Source: Azorinus chamasolen
Lineage: Eukaryota; Mollusca; Bivalvia; Cardiida; Solecurtidae
Reading direction: 5' to 3'
Length of the DNA stretch: 64,000 nucleotides
Assembly (NCBI GenBank): GCA_963576725.1
Contig: OY755242.1
Coordinates: 2,308,404 to 2,372,403, forward strand
Made by a program: the position numbers and the translations under genes
The notes under the pieces: model-generated
What the model saw: the letters and a program-made list of their open reading frames with translations, nothing else
Told to the model about the DNA's origin: nothing
The model's database searches: none
In this document: positions 31,158 to 41,414 of the stretch, in pieces
Layout of the letters: the number at the start of each line of letters is the position of its first letter
How positions within the stretch are numbered: position 1 is the stretch's first letter

Positions 31158-31650
31158 AAAATAAATTAAGATATGAATAATAATAGCTCATGAAGGTGTA
31201 ATGAAAATATCTGAAATTTTGAATATCATAAGTACATGTATAGATTAATTTATTATTTCTGAAATTCAACCAATTTGCCCAGGGAGAGGGTTTACATACT
31301 TTTGTACATGCCCTTCTTTAGATTGACATTGTAATATGTTTTCATTTTCTTAAAAAAATTTCATGTGAGGTCCTCTACAAAAGTTACATAAATTATGCCC
31401 CTTGGGTCAAAATTTGCCCGCCCCAGGGCCAGGTAGTTTTCTATAGAAACACATAGTGAAAACTTTGAAAATCTTCTCCTCTGATTGTCTGGTGAGCGAT
31501 GTCAGGGCCTTTCAGGCCCTCTTGTTTACCAACTGATTTAACACAATTGGATAGCAGACGACAATTAGAATTTTGGCACCCAAAGTTTTTCAATCATTAT
31601 ACATGTATTAAAATATGGATTTCTCTGACTCGGCAAGGGCCATTTCTATT

Positions 31651-31805
31651 CCCTGTTCTATCTTTATTCTAAATTTCAATTCCCTGTTCTATGTTTATTC
31701 TAAATTTCAATTCCCTGTTCTATATTTATTCTAAATTTCAATTCCCTGTTCTATTTTTATTCTAAATTTCATTTCCCTGTTCTATGTTTATTCTAAATTT
31801 CAATT
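31651..31805 (+). repeat. 31-bp tandem repeat of a type A terminus, 5 units
   Basis: CCCTGTTCTAT(C/G/A/T)TTTATTCTAAATTTC starts at 31651, 31682, 31713, 31744 and 31775. The word TTCCCTGTTCTAT is the normal left terminus of the A elements (compare 58013 and 16799). Confidence 0.95.
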
Positions 31806-31999
31806 CCTACAGAATATTCATGGACGAAATAGTAATAAATGAAAATTGGAAGATGGGACATTGTAGCCGTTTTAGAAAGTAACGAAGCAGATCTATTAAA
31901 TTTCATTAGCCAACAGAACAGACCCTTATCAGACGTCTGATCTGGGTCTACTGTTTGCAAATGCATGAGATACGTTTATATGAAGGAAATGGATAAACA
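31806..31999 (+). mobile_element. Type A MITE body with expanded left terminus
   Basis: ACAGAATATTCATGGACG, GAAGATGGGACATTGTAGCC, a stem-loop at about 31911-31960 missing its tip, and TTTATATGAAGGAAATGGATAA. With the 31-bp array it makes one element whose left end was amplified. Confidence 0.7.
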
Positions 32000-32019
32000 T
32001 ACTCCACAAACACGCATTT

Positions 32020-32092
32020 TAACAGCTTTGCAAACAGTAGGTCCATATCATGTATGAGCTGTCTGATCAGGATCTAAACTGTTTGCTTATAG
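32020..32092. repeat. Type A stem-loop fragment
   Basis: GCAAACAGTAGGTCCATATC and GTCTGATCAGGATCTAAACTG, then TTTGCTTATAGAATAA; the 5' arm is shortened. Confidence 0.5.
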
Positions 32093-32185
32093 AATAACAT
32101 AGCAATTTAAAAAAAAATCTAATTAATATTCATGATGTCTATATTTCTAGCAGCCTGAATATTCATTAAGTAAAGTGTAACCATC

Positions 32186-32700
32186 AGTTAATTCGAATAC
32201 CTGTGAGCATGAAAGCGGAGGGAAATGTACGTCAATTAATTCGAATACCTGTGAGCATGAAAGCGGAGGGAAATGTACGTCAATTAATTTGAATACCTGT
32301 GAGCATGAAAGTGGAGATAAATGTACGTCAGTTAATTTGTATACCTGTGAGCATGAAAGTGGAGGGAAATGTACGTCAGTTAATTCGAATACATGTGAGC
32401 ATGAAAGTGGAGGGAAGTGTGCGTCAGTTAATTCGAATACCTGTGAGCATGAAAGTAGAGGGAAGTGTACGTCAGTTAATTCGAATACCTGTGAGAATGA
32501 AAGTGGAGGGAAATGTACGTCAGTTAATTCGAATACATGTGAGCATGAAAGTTGAGGGAAATGTATGTCAGTTAATCTGAAAGTGAAGGGAAATGTACGT
32601 CAGTTAATTCGAATACCTATGAGCATGGAAGTGGAGGGAAGTGTATATCAGTTAATTCAAATACCTGTGAGCATGAAAATGGCGGAAAATGTACGTCAGA
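32186..32700 (+). repeat. 48-bp tandem array, about 10 units
   Basis: Unit: CAGTTAATTCGAATACCTGT, GAGCATGAAAGTGGAGGGAA, ATGTACGT. The 16-codon period keeps two frames open; one reads NTCEHESGGKCTSVNS-like repeats. A TGA at 32553-32555 and a 20-bp shortened unit near 32575 break the frame. No start, exon or domain evidence supports a protein. Confidence 0.93.
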
Positions 32701-32898
32701 ACACTTACAAACGTGAAGTAGATCAAATTGCACTGCTGCGTTTAGCCAGGATGTGCAAATGCAATGTTTGTCAAGTAGCTAGCTATATATTAATTTTGTT
32801 TTGCACACCCTCGTCTGATTCACTCAAGCTGATTAGACATGTGTATGGTTTTGTCGACACCGCTGAGGGGTTCCGGGTTGGGAGGCATAACGATAGGT

Positions 32899-33155
32899 CT
32901 AACCCTTCTCTTGCTGTATTTTAAAATACATATCTCTTTCTTTACCCATGCCCTGTTGTATAATTTACATATATCTTCACTGTCTACACGTATTTCGCTA
33001 TGCAATCACTGCTGTGGAGTGCACTGGCTGCACAATCAACGTGTAAATAGTGCAGACCCTGATGAGACAGCTGCTGCAGGAGCTGTCTCATCAGGGTCTT
33101 CGCTATTTACAGGTATAGAATAACGTCGTGACTTGAATAGCAAGCGAAGGGTTAA
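32899..33155 (-). mobile_element. TTAA MITE, type C, reverse orientation
   Basis: Left end CTAACCCTTCTCTTGCTG, right end AGCAAGCGAAGGGTTAA (33152-33155). The stem-loop at about 33047-33112 pairs AATAGTGCAGACCCTGATGA with TCATCAGGGTCTTCGCTATT around GCTGCAGGAGC. Reverse complement of 407-657. Confidence 0.85.
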
Positions 33156-33383
33156 TTCTTTACTCGGTGAAAATGTAAGAAACAATGACATCATGAATAT
33201 TAAGATATTACCTTTTATTCAGGTACATGCACATAGGAAATCTATGAATCAGAATCATATCTATATAATTCGATTTGCAAACAGAGCCGACCCTCATCAG
33301 ACGGCTGTTACCGAAGCCGTCTGATCTAGGTCTAGCCTGTTTGCAATGACATAGAAAAGCGTATTTATGGAGTAAAGGGTTAA
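33152..33383 (+). mobile_element. Type A TTAA MITE sharing its TTAA with the C element
   Basis: Begins TTAATTCTTTACTCGG at the TTAA that closes the C element and ends TATTTATGGAGTAAAGGGTTAA (33380-33383). The stem-loop at about 33276-33346 has the tip GGCTGTTACCGAAGCC. Its ends read TTTACTC/GAGTAAA rather than TTTCCCT/AGGGAAA, a terminal variant also seen at 30731 and 60125. Confidence 0.85.
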
Positions 33384-33613
33384 AGTATTACAATTTGTGT
33401 TTCTAACGTTGTTACCCAATGGGCACAAACCACAAGACCGTGTCTTTGTGACCAGCACACGGGCTGATCTTGATCCATGAATATCTCCATTCTTTTTAAC
33501 TATAGCAATGAAAAATGAACGGCGGTGTAGGAAAGGGAATTGCTGATCTATGTAAATCCCATTTCTCAGTCAATCTGTGGACAGATTATCCTAATGAGTA
33601 CCAACAAGATATA

Positions 33614-33822
33614 CAATAAAACCTCTCTATAACGACCACTAAATTGTGTTAAGTAGTATTTAGGGCAGGTGGCTGCTTGAAGCAAGGTGAAAGTAAAACA
33701 GAACGCTCCTATAGCGTTATGTTTTACTTTCACCTTGCTTTAAGCAGCCGCCTGCCTTTAACACAAAATACTTGATGTAATTTATATTATAGTGGCCGCC
33801 GCCGTTATAGAGAGTTTTACTG
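33614..33822. mobile_element. Type E hairpin MITE
   Basis: TA then CAATAAAACCTCTCTATAAC, inner arms GAAAGTAAAACAGAACGCTC and GCGTTATGTTTTACTTTC, right end CGTTATAGAGAGTTTTACTG then TA (33823-33824). Confidence 0.85.
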
Positions 33823-33848
33823 TACTTTCTTGGAGAAATACAAACTAC

Positions 33849-34012
33849 GTTAGAACCTGTCTTAAGTGGCCATTTATTTATAGAACATAGGAGTCTGGTA
33901 AAGCACGTGCTTGCTTAATGCAGGTAAGCTACCACCTGTTGTACAAAACTATAATAATTAGATCTCATTTGATGGCTGCTTAAGACAATTTATGCTGTAA
34001 CTACACCCGACC
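33849..34012. repeat. F-type variant
   Basis: AGAACCTGTCTTAAGTGGCC, TTGCTTAATGCAGG and TACCACCTG, ending GGCTGCTTAAGACAATTT. The AACCTGTCTTAAG(T/C)G(G/A)CCAT word also occurs at 38464. Confidence 0.45.
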
Positions 34013-34132
34013 CGTTGCATAGATATAGGGAACAGGAGCTAAAGTAGAGATAACGGATACATTCTTTAATATACTCTCAGGACTAAATCTTAAATGTCTC
34101 CATATGACTGGTCCTTATTTGTTTCTTTGTTA

Positions 34133-34461
34133 TTTTTAGCTCACCAGAGCACAAAGTGCTAAGGGTGAGCCTTTGTGATTGCCTGATGTCCGTCGTCCGT
34201 CGGCGTGCGTCGTCCGTCGTCAACAATTTGAACCTTTATAAATCTTCTCCTCTGAATATACAGGGTTCTCAGCTTTCATCTTTGGCACATAGCATCATCT
34301 TTAGGTCCTCTACAAAAGTGATATAAATTATGCCCCTGGGGTCAAAATTGGCCCGCCCCAGGACCGGCTAGTTTTCTATAGAAACATATAGTGAAACCTT
34401 TGAAAATCTTCTCCTCTGATTGTCTAGTGAGCGCTTCAGGGCCATTCTGGCCCTCTTGTTT
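34133..34461 (+). mobile_element. Type G (HINE-like) element, compact complete copy
   Basis: TTTTTAGCTCACCAGAGC, GTCCGTCGTCCGTCGGCG, a single internal unit, then TGTCTAGTGAGCGCTTCAGG, the 3' stem-loop GGGCCATTCTGGCCC and TCTTGTTT. At about 330 bp it is the minimal form of the family and shows which blocks are constant. Confidence 0.75.
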
Positions 34462-34639
34462 ATGAATAGTTTAACTACTGACGTGTAATAAATTATGAAA
34501 TCATGGATACTAACTTCTTGCTAGCTGTCATGGATACTAACTTCTTACTAGCTGTTTTGGTTTCCAAATTTGTAATGGCATACGTACACGGGATGGTTTG
34601 GTTCAGCAGAAAATGTAGAATCAGATCTTTATTATACCA

Positions 34640-34735
34640 TAAGCAAACAGAGCCGATAAGGAACCGTCTGATCTGGATCTACTCTGTTGGAAAATGTATT
34701 AAAAAGCGTTTATATAAAGAAAAGTGTTACATCCG
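34640..34735 (+). mobile_element. Type A MITE right part
   Basis: ATAAGCAAACAGAGCCGATA, GTCTGATCTGGATCTACTC, GCGTTTATATAAAGAAAAGTG; the stem-loop tip is deleted and the TTAA ends are mutated. Confidence 0.5.
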
Positions 34736-34867
34736 CTGCATGGGTAGGTCTTTGGAGTTTGGACCAGACTTTAGATTTCTTAAACAACATCTGACTGGAA
34801 TTTGATAGAGCGTCATGTAGTGGTGATCCATCACTGATAAAAGGTTATATAAATGATTTCAACATTT

Positions 34868-35046
34868 TCCCTGTTGAATATCAGTAGAGATTGTAGAGTT
34901 TTAAGTGAATTATATTATAATTTCAAAAGCAAACATAGCAGATCCTGATCACACGGCTCATACTGTGGCTACAGGAGCTTTCTGATCTGGATGTACCTTG
35001 TTTGCCAAGGGCGTGAAAATGCTTTTATTAGAAGGAACATTTAATC
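34868..35046 (+). mobile_element. Type A MITE, diverged
   Basis: TTTCCCTGTTGAATATCAGT at the left, a stem-loop at about 34928-35004 with a 15-bp insertion at the tip, and GCGTGAAAATGCTTTTATTA with GGAACATTTAA at the right. Confidence 0.55.
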
Positions 35047-35411
35047 GGCTACAAAAGTAAGTCATAGAAAATATACATTCTGAAAATCTTGTTTTGCCAA
35101 AACTACAGCCTTCACATGTCCATGTTGAATTCAACAGTCTGAACATTTTGGTAGATATGTATAATATACCCCTTGACCTATTAACTATTGAGTGGTGCAG
35201 TGCCGTTATGACCCTTTTGTTTCGCTCATCTGTTTGTCGAGTTTCATTCATTCATTCGTGGCTATCAGAAAGCCATTTATTATACGTTACTTCATACATA
35301 CACTTATTAACATTTTCACAATATAGTAGAGTCAGATCAGACAGCAGACAGTACACCTAGATCAGGGCTCCAGGTAGACGGCAGACAGTACACCTAGATC
35401 AGGGGTCCAGA

Positions 35412-35790
35412 TAACTAAAACATTTTCAAGAAAAGCGTCTTCGCCACCTAACCCTGTGTTTTGGCTACTCGTTACAAACGTCTCTTCGAGACGATTCTTA
35501 ACCCTTCCGCTGCCAATGTCGTATAGCTGTGATTACCTATGCAAACAGTTTGGATCCAGATGAGACGCCGAGTAACTCGGCGTCACATCAGAATCCAAAC
35601 TGTTTGTTACTGTGAGTATTTCTTGAAACAAAAATGAAGAAAAAAATAAATAATGGAAAAATGTAGCAGACGGCAAGGGTTGCAGACGACAACATTTGGC
35701 TGCGAAAGGGTTACAAGTGGTCACAACACCAGGTTTGATGGAGAAAGTAGGATTTTAGTATTTGAGTACGCCCCTTTATCTGTTGCCTTG
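35412..35790. repeat. Type H repeat split by a type B MITE
   Basis: Left part (35412-35497): CATTTTCAAGAAAAGCGTC, CACCTAACCCTGTGTTTTGG, GTCTCTTCGAGACGATTC. Right part (35715-35790): AAGTGGTCACAACACCAGG, TTTGATGGAGAAAG. Joined, the parts reproduce the uninterrupted H order at 28855-28995, so B inserted into H. Confidence 0.7.
35498..35714 (-). mobile_element. Type B TTAA MITE nested in type H
   Basis: TTAA at 35498-35501, mutated TTAC at 35711-35714. Ends TTAACCCTTCCGCTGCCAA and TTTGGCTGCGAAAGGGTTAC. The stem-loop at 35541-35607 has the perfect core GACGCCGAGTAACTCGGCGTC. Confidence 0.88.
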
Positions 35791-36147
35791 CTAGATCAAA
35801 CGGTTTTCTTGGAGATCTTACTTTACAGTAACTGCCATGGACACATGTTTCTTTGTTCATAAGCCGTTTTAAAAAGCATCCAGTTAATATTCGTGGTTTA
35901 ATTGTTTCTTCCGTTAATATTCATGATTTAAAGAGTTAAAATGCGATCGAAGATATTAAGTAGTGGTGTTGTGTAACCGAAGCAAGCCTCAGAAGGGGAA
36001 TTTGTGTTGAAGCAAAGATTCTGTTTATCTCACCAACACATTGATTTACTTACAGAGCTCTGTATTTGTTTATTCGAAGCACGTGTGTACAGTTAACATA
36101 CTCTAAACACGACCTTCTCATTGATATTTCCGTCTGTGCCGGACCCT

Positions 36148-36339
36148 AACCCTTCCCTATTCTTTTTTAGTTGACAATATTTCAATACCTACTTAATATT
36201 CATATGGAAAATAGTTATACTGAAATATTAAAAGAGTTGCTTTGTAGCTATTTCAAAAACTAAAGAAACAAATCTGTCAAAATTCATAAGCATGAAAATG
36301 CAAAAGCGTGAAATGCATTTATTTGAGGGAAAGGGTTAA
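36148..36339 (+). mobile_element. Type A TTAA MITE lacking its stem-loop
   Basis: Left end TAACCCTTCCCTATTC, interior TACTTAATATTCATATGG and TAGCTATTTCAAAAACTAAA, right end GCATTTATTTGAGGGAAAGGGTTAA (TTAA 36336-36339). Where other copies have the stem-loop, AATTCATAAGCATGAAAATG runs directly into GCAAAAGCGTG. A natural hairpin-deleted derivative. Confidence 0.8.
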
Positions 36340-36498
36340 ATGTAATACACTTTGAAAGTCCTACAGGAGCTTAGTTTATAGAGGTCATATTGCATTAACT
36401 GCTAGGCTACATGAATATTGAACAGATACAGGGCTCTACCATGGTGTTGGTAATGGCCAATTATAGGCCTACTTATGAAGATTGATAATTTGAACTTA

Positions 36499-36686
36499 CA
36501 GTAATAACCCCTCTAAACCGGACGTTACATTTAGTATGAATATCGGGCTTGTAGACAGGTGGCAGCTTAATGCAGGGTGAAAGTAGTACAGAAAGCCCCT
36601 CTAGGAACTGTCTGCATGGCCACCTGCTTAAAGGTATCTAAAATCTTCTCTACTAGAATTCCAGTTTAAATAGAGGGATTTTACTG
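36499..36686. mobile_element. F-type hairpin MITE, best copy
   Basis: TA, CAGTAATAACCCCTCTAAAC, GACAGGTGGCAGCTTAATGC, a short apex CCCCTCTAGGAACTG, CACCTGCTTAAAGG and the end TTAAATAGAGGGATTTTACTG. Same CAGTAA terminus as E but a different interior. Confidence 0.7.
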
Positions 36687-36934
36687 TTTCTTGAAAAAAT
36701 GCCCATAGATGCGATACGAAACAAATCGTTTTTATCGATACTTATAAAACCACTATCATTGACTAGTTCATAGAGCAGAGCAACCATTCAGGAACCCTCT
36801 GATCTGGTCATCTGGGTCTACATTGTTTTACTGTGGGATAACGGTAGAAAATGGATTAATATTCTTAGGAAAGCTTCCCTGCAACTGCCACTCAAATGTA
36901 CAATGTACATAGTTACGGTCTTTAAACATGTTAT

Positions 36935-37162
36935 TTAACCAATTCCCGCATATTGACGCCTTTTGACGCTTCTGTAAAAGTCACTTTCAGAAACCATTGT
37001 GATAAATAGAGCATTTGTTCCACAGGAGCAAATGCTCTATTTATCACAATGGTTTCAAACTACAACACTCTAATATTTTCCTTTTCTCTAGTTAATGCTC
37101 CTTTTTGGTAGATTTATTCAAAGAGGCTGTGTCTAAAAATAGCCTATGAGGTAATGGGTTAA
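36935..37162. mobile_element. Type D TTAA MITE, reference copy
   Basis: TTAA at 36935-36938 and 37159-37162. Ends TTAACCAATTCCCGCATA and ATGAGGTAATGGGTTAA. The stem-loop (36989-37055) is a near-perfect palindrome with CCATTGTGATAAATAGAGC on one side and its mirror on the other, tip TTTGTTCCACAGGAGCAAA. Flanks share TGACGCC and GTTAATGCTCC with other D copies. Confidence 0.9.
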
Positions 37163-37326
37163 AGGCTCATGACCTCTTTGCAAACGGACCAGACCCAGAT
37201 CGGATGACCATCTCACCAGTGTCTGCGCCGTTTGCTCATGAAATAATATAGATCTAGACTCTAGATCCGATTCTACAGTGTCTGCCATTGCTAAATATTT
37301 CTATGTCTATACATAGTAAGGGGTAA
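37159..37326 (-). mobile_element. Type A-like MITE sharing its TTAA with the D element
   Basis: Begins at the closing TTAA of the D element (TTAAAGGCTCATGACC). The stem-loop at about 37180-37234 pairs GCAAACGGACCAGACC with GTGTCTGCGCCGTTTGC; it ends near AGTAAGGGGTAAA. Confidence 0.55.
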
Positions 37327-37329
37327 ATG

Positions 37330-38070
37330 AGCGTTGTAGGCTACATAGGCCTAGAGGAGTTTTACTGTCTTAAGCTCAGCAAGAGAACTAACCCACTCTA
37401 GACGTTTTGGCATCGTAGTGTTTTAATGCTATTGGAATTCCAGAAACATATGGCGGATCAATAATCATATATAACTCGTGGGTCAGATACAACAATATTT
37501 GCTTTTAGAAATCGACCAAACCTGAAAAAACCATTGGTGGACCATCGAGATCATATTAATCCCATTTATCTTGGATCAGAGATAGCTAACTAGAGGATCT
37601 TACATGAGTGTTCATTACAAATTGTTTTTATGAAACGAGTTTACAAGCGAGTGTCATATTCATTATAGTAAACGAGTTTCATGAAAACAGTTTGAAATGA
37701 ACGCGAATTTAAGATTCTTTTTATCACATAAGCCTTAAGCATGCCATGGAAAATGAAACAGGCTATAGCTGATCAATGGCTGTTTCGGTCAAACAGTGTA
37801 GTAATACAACGGGCGACGCACACGAAGTGCTACGATTGGCTAATGCTTAAACGGGCGCTACGATTGGCTAACGAGTGCATATTTTGCGATAAATACGGCA
37901 CTCTTTTACGACACTCCCACAAGGCATACTATGTTACATGTATAAACAACCATATCAGTTTCTATCATGTATGCTTACACAATCTAACATATCGTTTTGC
38001 CCAATAGAGCAGGTTAAGAAACTCTTTTCTCTTTGGTCAGATGCAGCTACTCTCCTTGAACTTCATGTTT
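37330..38070. other. No supported feature
   Basis: An 88-codon ORF (37741-38007) includes a near-duplicated GGGCG/CTACGATTGGCTAA word and has no recognisable domain. No long repeat was seen. Confidence 0.5.
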
Positions 38071-38071
38071 G

Positions 38072-38088
38072 GGGGGGGGGGGGGGGGA
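38072..38088 (+). repeat. Poly-G tract
   Basis: About 17 consecutive G followed by ATAAAAAAAG. Confidence 0.9.
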
Positions 38089-38109
38089 TAAAAAAAGAAC
38101 GTCTTGCAG

Positions 38110-38335
38110 TTTTTTATGCCCCCGGCGGGCATATAGTAATCGCAGTGTCCTTCCTTCCGTCCGTCCGTCTGTCCTTCCATCTGTCCGTCCGTGGATTTCA
38201 AAATAACCTGGCACAAACGTTCACCACACAAAGACGATGTGTCGCGTTCAACTCCCTGGTCCATGTGTCAAAGGTCAAGGTCATCCCTTCAGGGTGAAAT
38301 ATCTTGTTGTCTTCTATCTTCTTTAAAAAAAACAC
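38110..38335 (+). mobile_element. 5' part of another HINE-like family
   Basis: TTTTTTATGCCCCCGGCGGG has the palindromic head GCCCCCGGCGGGC, then a (TCCGTCCG)n stretch and AAAGGTCAAGGTCA. It has the same architecture as the AGCTCACC family but a different head; the 3' end is not identified. Confidence 0.5.
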
Positions 38336-38452
38336 TTTTGGAAAATATTTATAAGATTAATGTATTCCAACTTTCTACAAAAATGCAACATGTAGAGTAT
38401 AGTCTAGATATAGTTATTGTTAACTGCAGCTATACTGCACACAGGCAACATA

Positions 38453-38635
38453 CAGTAGATCTAGAACCTGTCTTAAGCGACCATCAAAAAGAGACCTAAC
38501 CATGGGCATGTGAGGCAAGTGGTAGCTAATTAATGCGGTCAAATGTAAGACAAAGTTCCTCTATATCTATATAGGAGTTTTCTACGAGGCTTTGCCCTGC
38601 CTAAAGCAGCTTGATAGGGCCTATATGTTGACGTG
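38453..38635. repeat. F-type variant hairpin
   Basis: CAGTAGATCTAGAACCTGTC, TAGCTAATTAATGCGGTC, then apex TATCTATATAGGAG and CTGCCTAAAGCAGC. Related to 33849-34012. A further F-like left end (CAGTAAACCCCCTCTGAAGC) is at 38748. Confidence 0.4.
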
Positions 38636-38789
38636 CTTTTCAGACACCTATATTAATATTAATTAATGATTGGGCGCCGGGCCGCTTACTGTCGACATTT
38701 ACGTTTGGTTATCAATTATAGACCCTTCGAGATGCATGTAGATCTACAGTAAACCCCCTCTGAAGCGGAATTGTAGTAAAAAAAAATAT

Positions 38790-39945
38790 ATTTCAGATAG
38801 AATCTAGATGCCTGTTTAATGTACGATAAACAGGAGCTTATCAAGGATTTCAGATTAGGGGAGGGGCTGGCGTAATTTTTAAAAGTTGAATGACATCGCT
38901 AGACTAGTGTCTATGTAATTTACAAAGACACTGTGTGTTTATAACACTTGATGTCATCCAACTTCGAACAGGGAAATGAAAAACAACTAGCTCATATTAT
39001 TTAAATCATTGTTTTATTGATTTTTATCAGATCTCCATGTAGATCTAGATCTAATAAAATTAGCCTACTCATAAAATTGTGTTTGTGCAAATTTATTTAG
39101 ATCGTGTGTGTGTGTGCGTGTGTGTGTGAGAGGGGGGGGGGGAGGGGCTCCGCCACCTCTTAATACGTGCCTGAAAAAAGTAAATGCAGAAAGCCCCCAC
39201 CCCCACCCCCACACACCGCTTATCCACACCCCACCCTCCACACGCCGCTTATTTGTCAGCGAACTGATATGAAATGAATTCAGCCATCCAAAGTTTTGAC
39301 GTCATAAATTCCGCCTCCTTTTAGGTAAATTACGTCATGAGCAACAGAAACTGAATTATTTTCACATTACATTGTCCGTTCAAATGACCACAGAACGATA
39401 GTTCTACTAAAGCTTCAAAGATTCTTGCTTCAAGAATAATATATATATGCCAGTAAACATACTTTAAGATCTTAGTCCGCTACCAATATCACAGGTCAAG
39501 AGACAGAAGAAACGGACAATACTTAGTAAGCGACACTTGGAAATATTGCAGGTCAGAGTCTACTAAAGATATTTTGGCACACATTGTTGATGTTCATTTC
39601 AAGGTTTACAAGCTTCGTATTTAAACATCTCACACTCATTAGCAATACAAATCTTAATGTCATTTTAGGTTTCCTGCTACAAGTTCAAGAAATGCTTTTA
39701 AAAGAATACATTATAGTTGTTTTAAATAGCGTTCTGTATCGGTTACAGTTACATATGCTTTAGATCAGATTTCAAACTGTGTGCTAATTTAAGTAAAGTC
39801 ATGCTCAGCAGTGATGGGGTTAACACTGATTTCTTTCATCTGTTAGAAATGCTGTCTGCCTAAAAACTAATAAAATCTACATGTATTGTCAATGTATCAC
39901 TATGTCTATAACTATAATATGAGCGATATAGTGGGTCAATGACCC
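38790..39945. other. No supported feature except simple repeats
   Basis: A (GT)n run with 12 G lies at 39106-39142, and a CCCCACCCCCACCCCCACAC stretch at 39196-39215. The rest is AT-rich without ORFs or recognised repeats. Confidence 0.5.
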
Positions 39946-41400
39946 TCTTTTTTAGCTCACCAGATCACATCAGGGTGAGCTTTTGTGATCGCCTGATGTC
40001 CGTCGTCCGTCGTCGTGCGTCGTGCGGTGTGCGTCGTCCGTCGTCCCGCGTCAACAATTTGAACCTTTAAAAATCATCTCCTCTGAATCTACAGGGTTCT
40101 CAGCTTTCATCTTTGGTACATAGCATCACCTATAAGTCCTCTACAAAAGTTATATAAATTATGCCCTGGGGTCAAAATTGGCCCCGCCCCAGGAGTGGGA
40201 AGTTTTCAATAGAAAGATAGTAAAACTTTGAAAATCTTCTCCTCTGAAACCAGAAAGTTCTAAGCTTTCATATTTGGCTCATAGCATCATGTTCAGGTCC
40301 TCTACAAAAGTTATATAAATTATGACCCTGGGGTCAAAATTGATCCCGCCCCAGGGGTGAGCAGTTTTCAATAGAAACAAATAATGAAATCTTTGAAAAT
40401 CTTCTCCTCTGAAACCGTAAGGCTCTCAGCTTTCATATTTGGCAGAGAGCATCATGTTCAGGTCCTCTACAAAATTTATATAAATTATGGCCCTGGGGTC
40501 AAAATTGGCCCCGCCCCAGGGACGGGCAGTTTTCAATAGCAACAAATAGTGAAATCTTTGAAAATCTTCTCATCTGAAGCTGGAAGGCGCTCAGCTTTCA
40601 TATTTGGCACAGAGCATCATATTCATGTCCTCTACAAACGTTATATAAATTATGCCCCTGGGGTCAAAATTGGCCCCGCCCCAGGGGTGGGCAATTTTCC
40701 ATAGAAACATATAGTAAACCTTTGAAAATCTTCTCCTTTGAAACCAGAAGGTTCCCAGCTTTCATATTTGGCACATAGCATCACCTATAGGTCCTCTACA
40801 AAAGTTATATAAATTATGGCCCTTGGGTCAAAATTAGCCCCGCCCTAGAGGTGGGCAGTTTTCAAAAGAAACAAATAGTGAAATCTTTGAAAATCTCCTC
40901 TGAAGCTGGAAGGCTCTCACCTTTCATATTTGGCACAGAGCATTATGTTCAGGTCCTCTACAAAAGTTATATAAATTATGGCCCTGTGGTCAAAATTGGC
41001 CCCGCCCCAGCGATGGGCAGTTTTCAATAGAAACATATAGTGAAAACTTTGAAAATCTTCTCCTCTGAAACTGGAAGGTTTTCAGCTTTCATATTTGGCA
41101 CATAGCATCATGTTTAGGTCCTCTACAAATGTTTTATAAATTATGACCCAGGGGTTAAAATTGGCCCGCCCAAGGGGTGGGCAGTTTTCAATAGAAACAA
41201 ATAGTGAAAATTTTGAACATCTTCTTCTCCGAAACTGGAAGGCGCTAAGCTTTCATATTTGGCACAGAGCATCATGGTCAGGTCCTCTACATAAGTTATA
41301 CAGGGGTGTGATTTTTCCGCGGATCCGCGGATTTCCGCGGATCCAATGTTCCAAAGGACCATTTTTCCAAAACGTCTAAATCCGTTGCGAAAATCCGAGT

Positions 41401-41414
41401 GGGGGGGGGGGGGG
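41401..41414 (+). repeat. Poly-G tract
   Basis: Fourteen G inside the left part of the transposon. Confidence 0.9.

Larger units (their letters stand above)
29418..31528 (+). mobile_element. Type G (HINE-like) element, interrupted by MITEs
   Basis: The 5' end TTTTTAGCTCACC starts a hairpin (AGAGCACAAAGTGCTC) and a GTCCGTCGTCCGTCGGCG stretch, then a unit with TCCTCTACAAAAGTTATATA. The 3' end at 31371-31528 has GTCTGGTGAGCGATGTCAGG and the terminal stem-loop GGGCCTTTCAGGCCC, then TCTTGTTT. Between these lie D, B and A fragments. Subterminal inverted AGCTCACC/GGTGAGCG plus a 3' stem-loop and T-T flanks match the published layout of Helentron-associated HINE/DINE elements; no Rep or helicase sequence is present. 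Confidence 0.65.
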
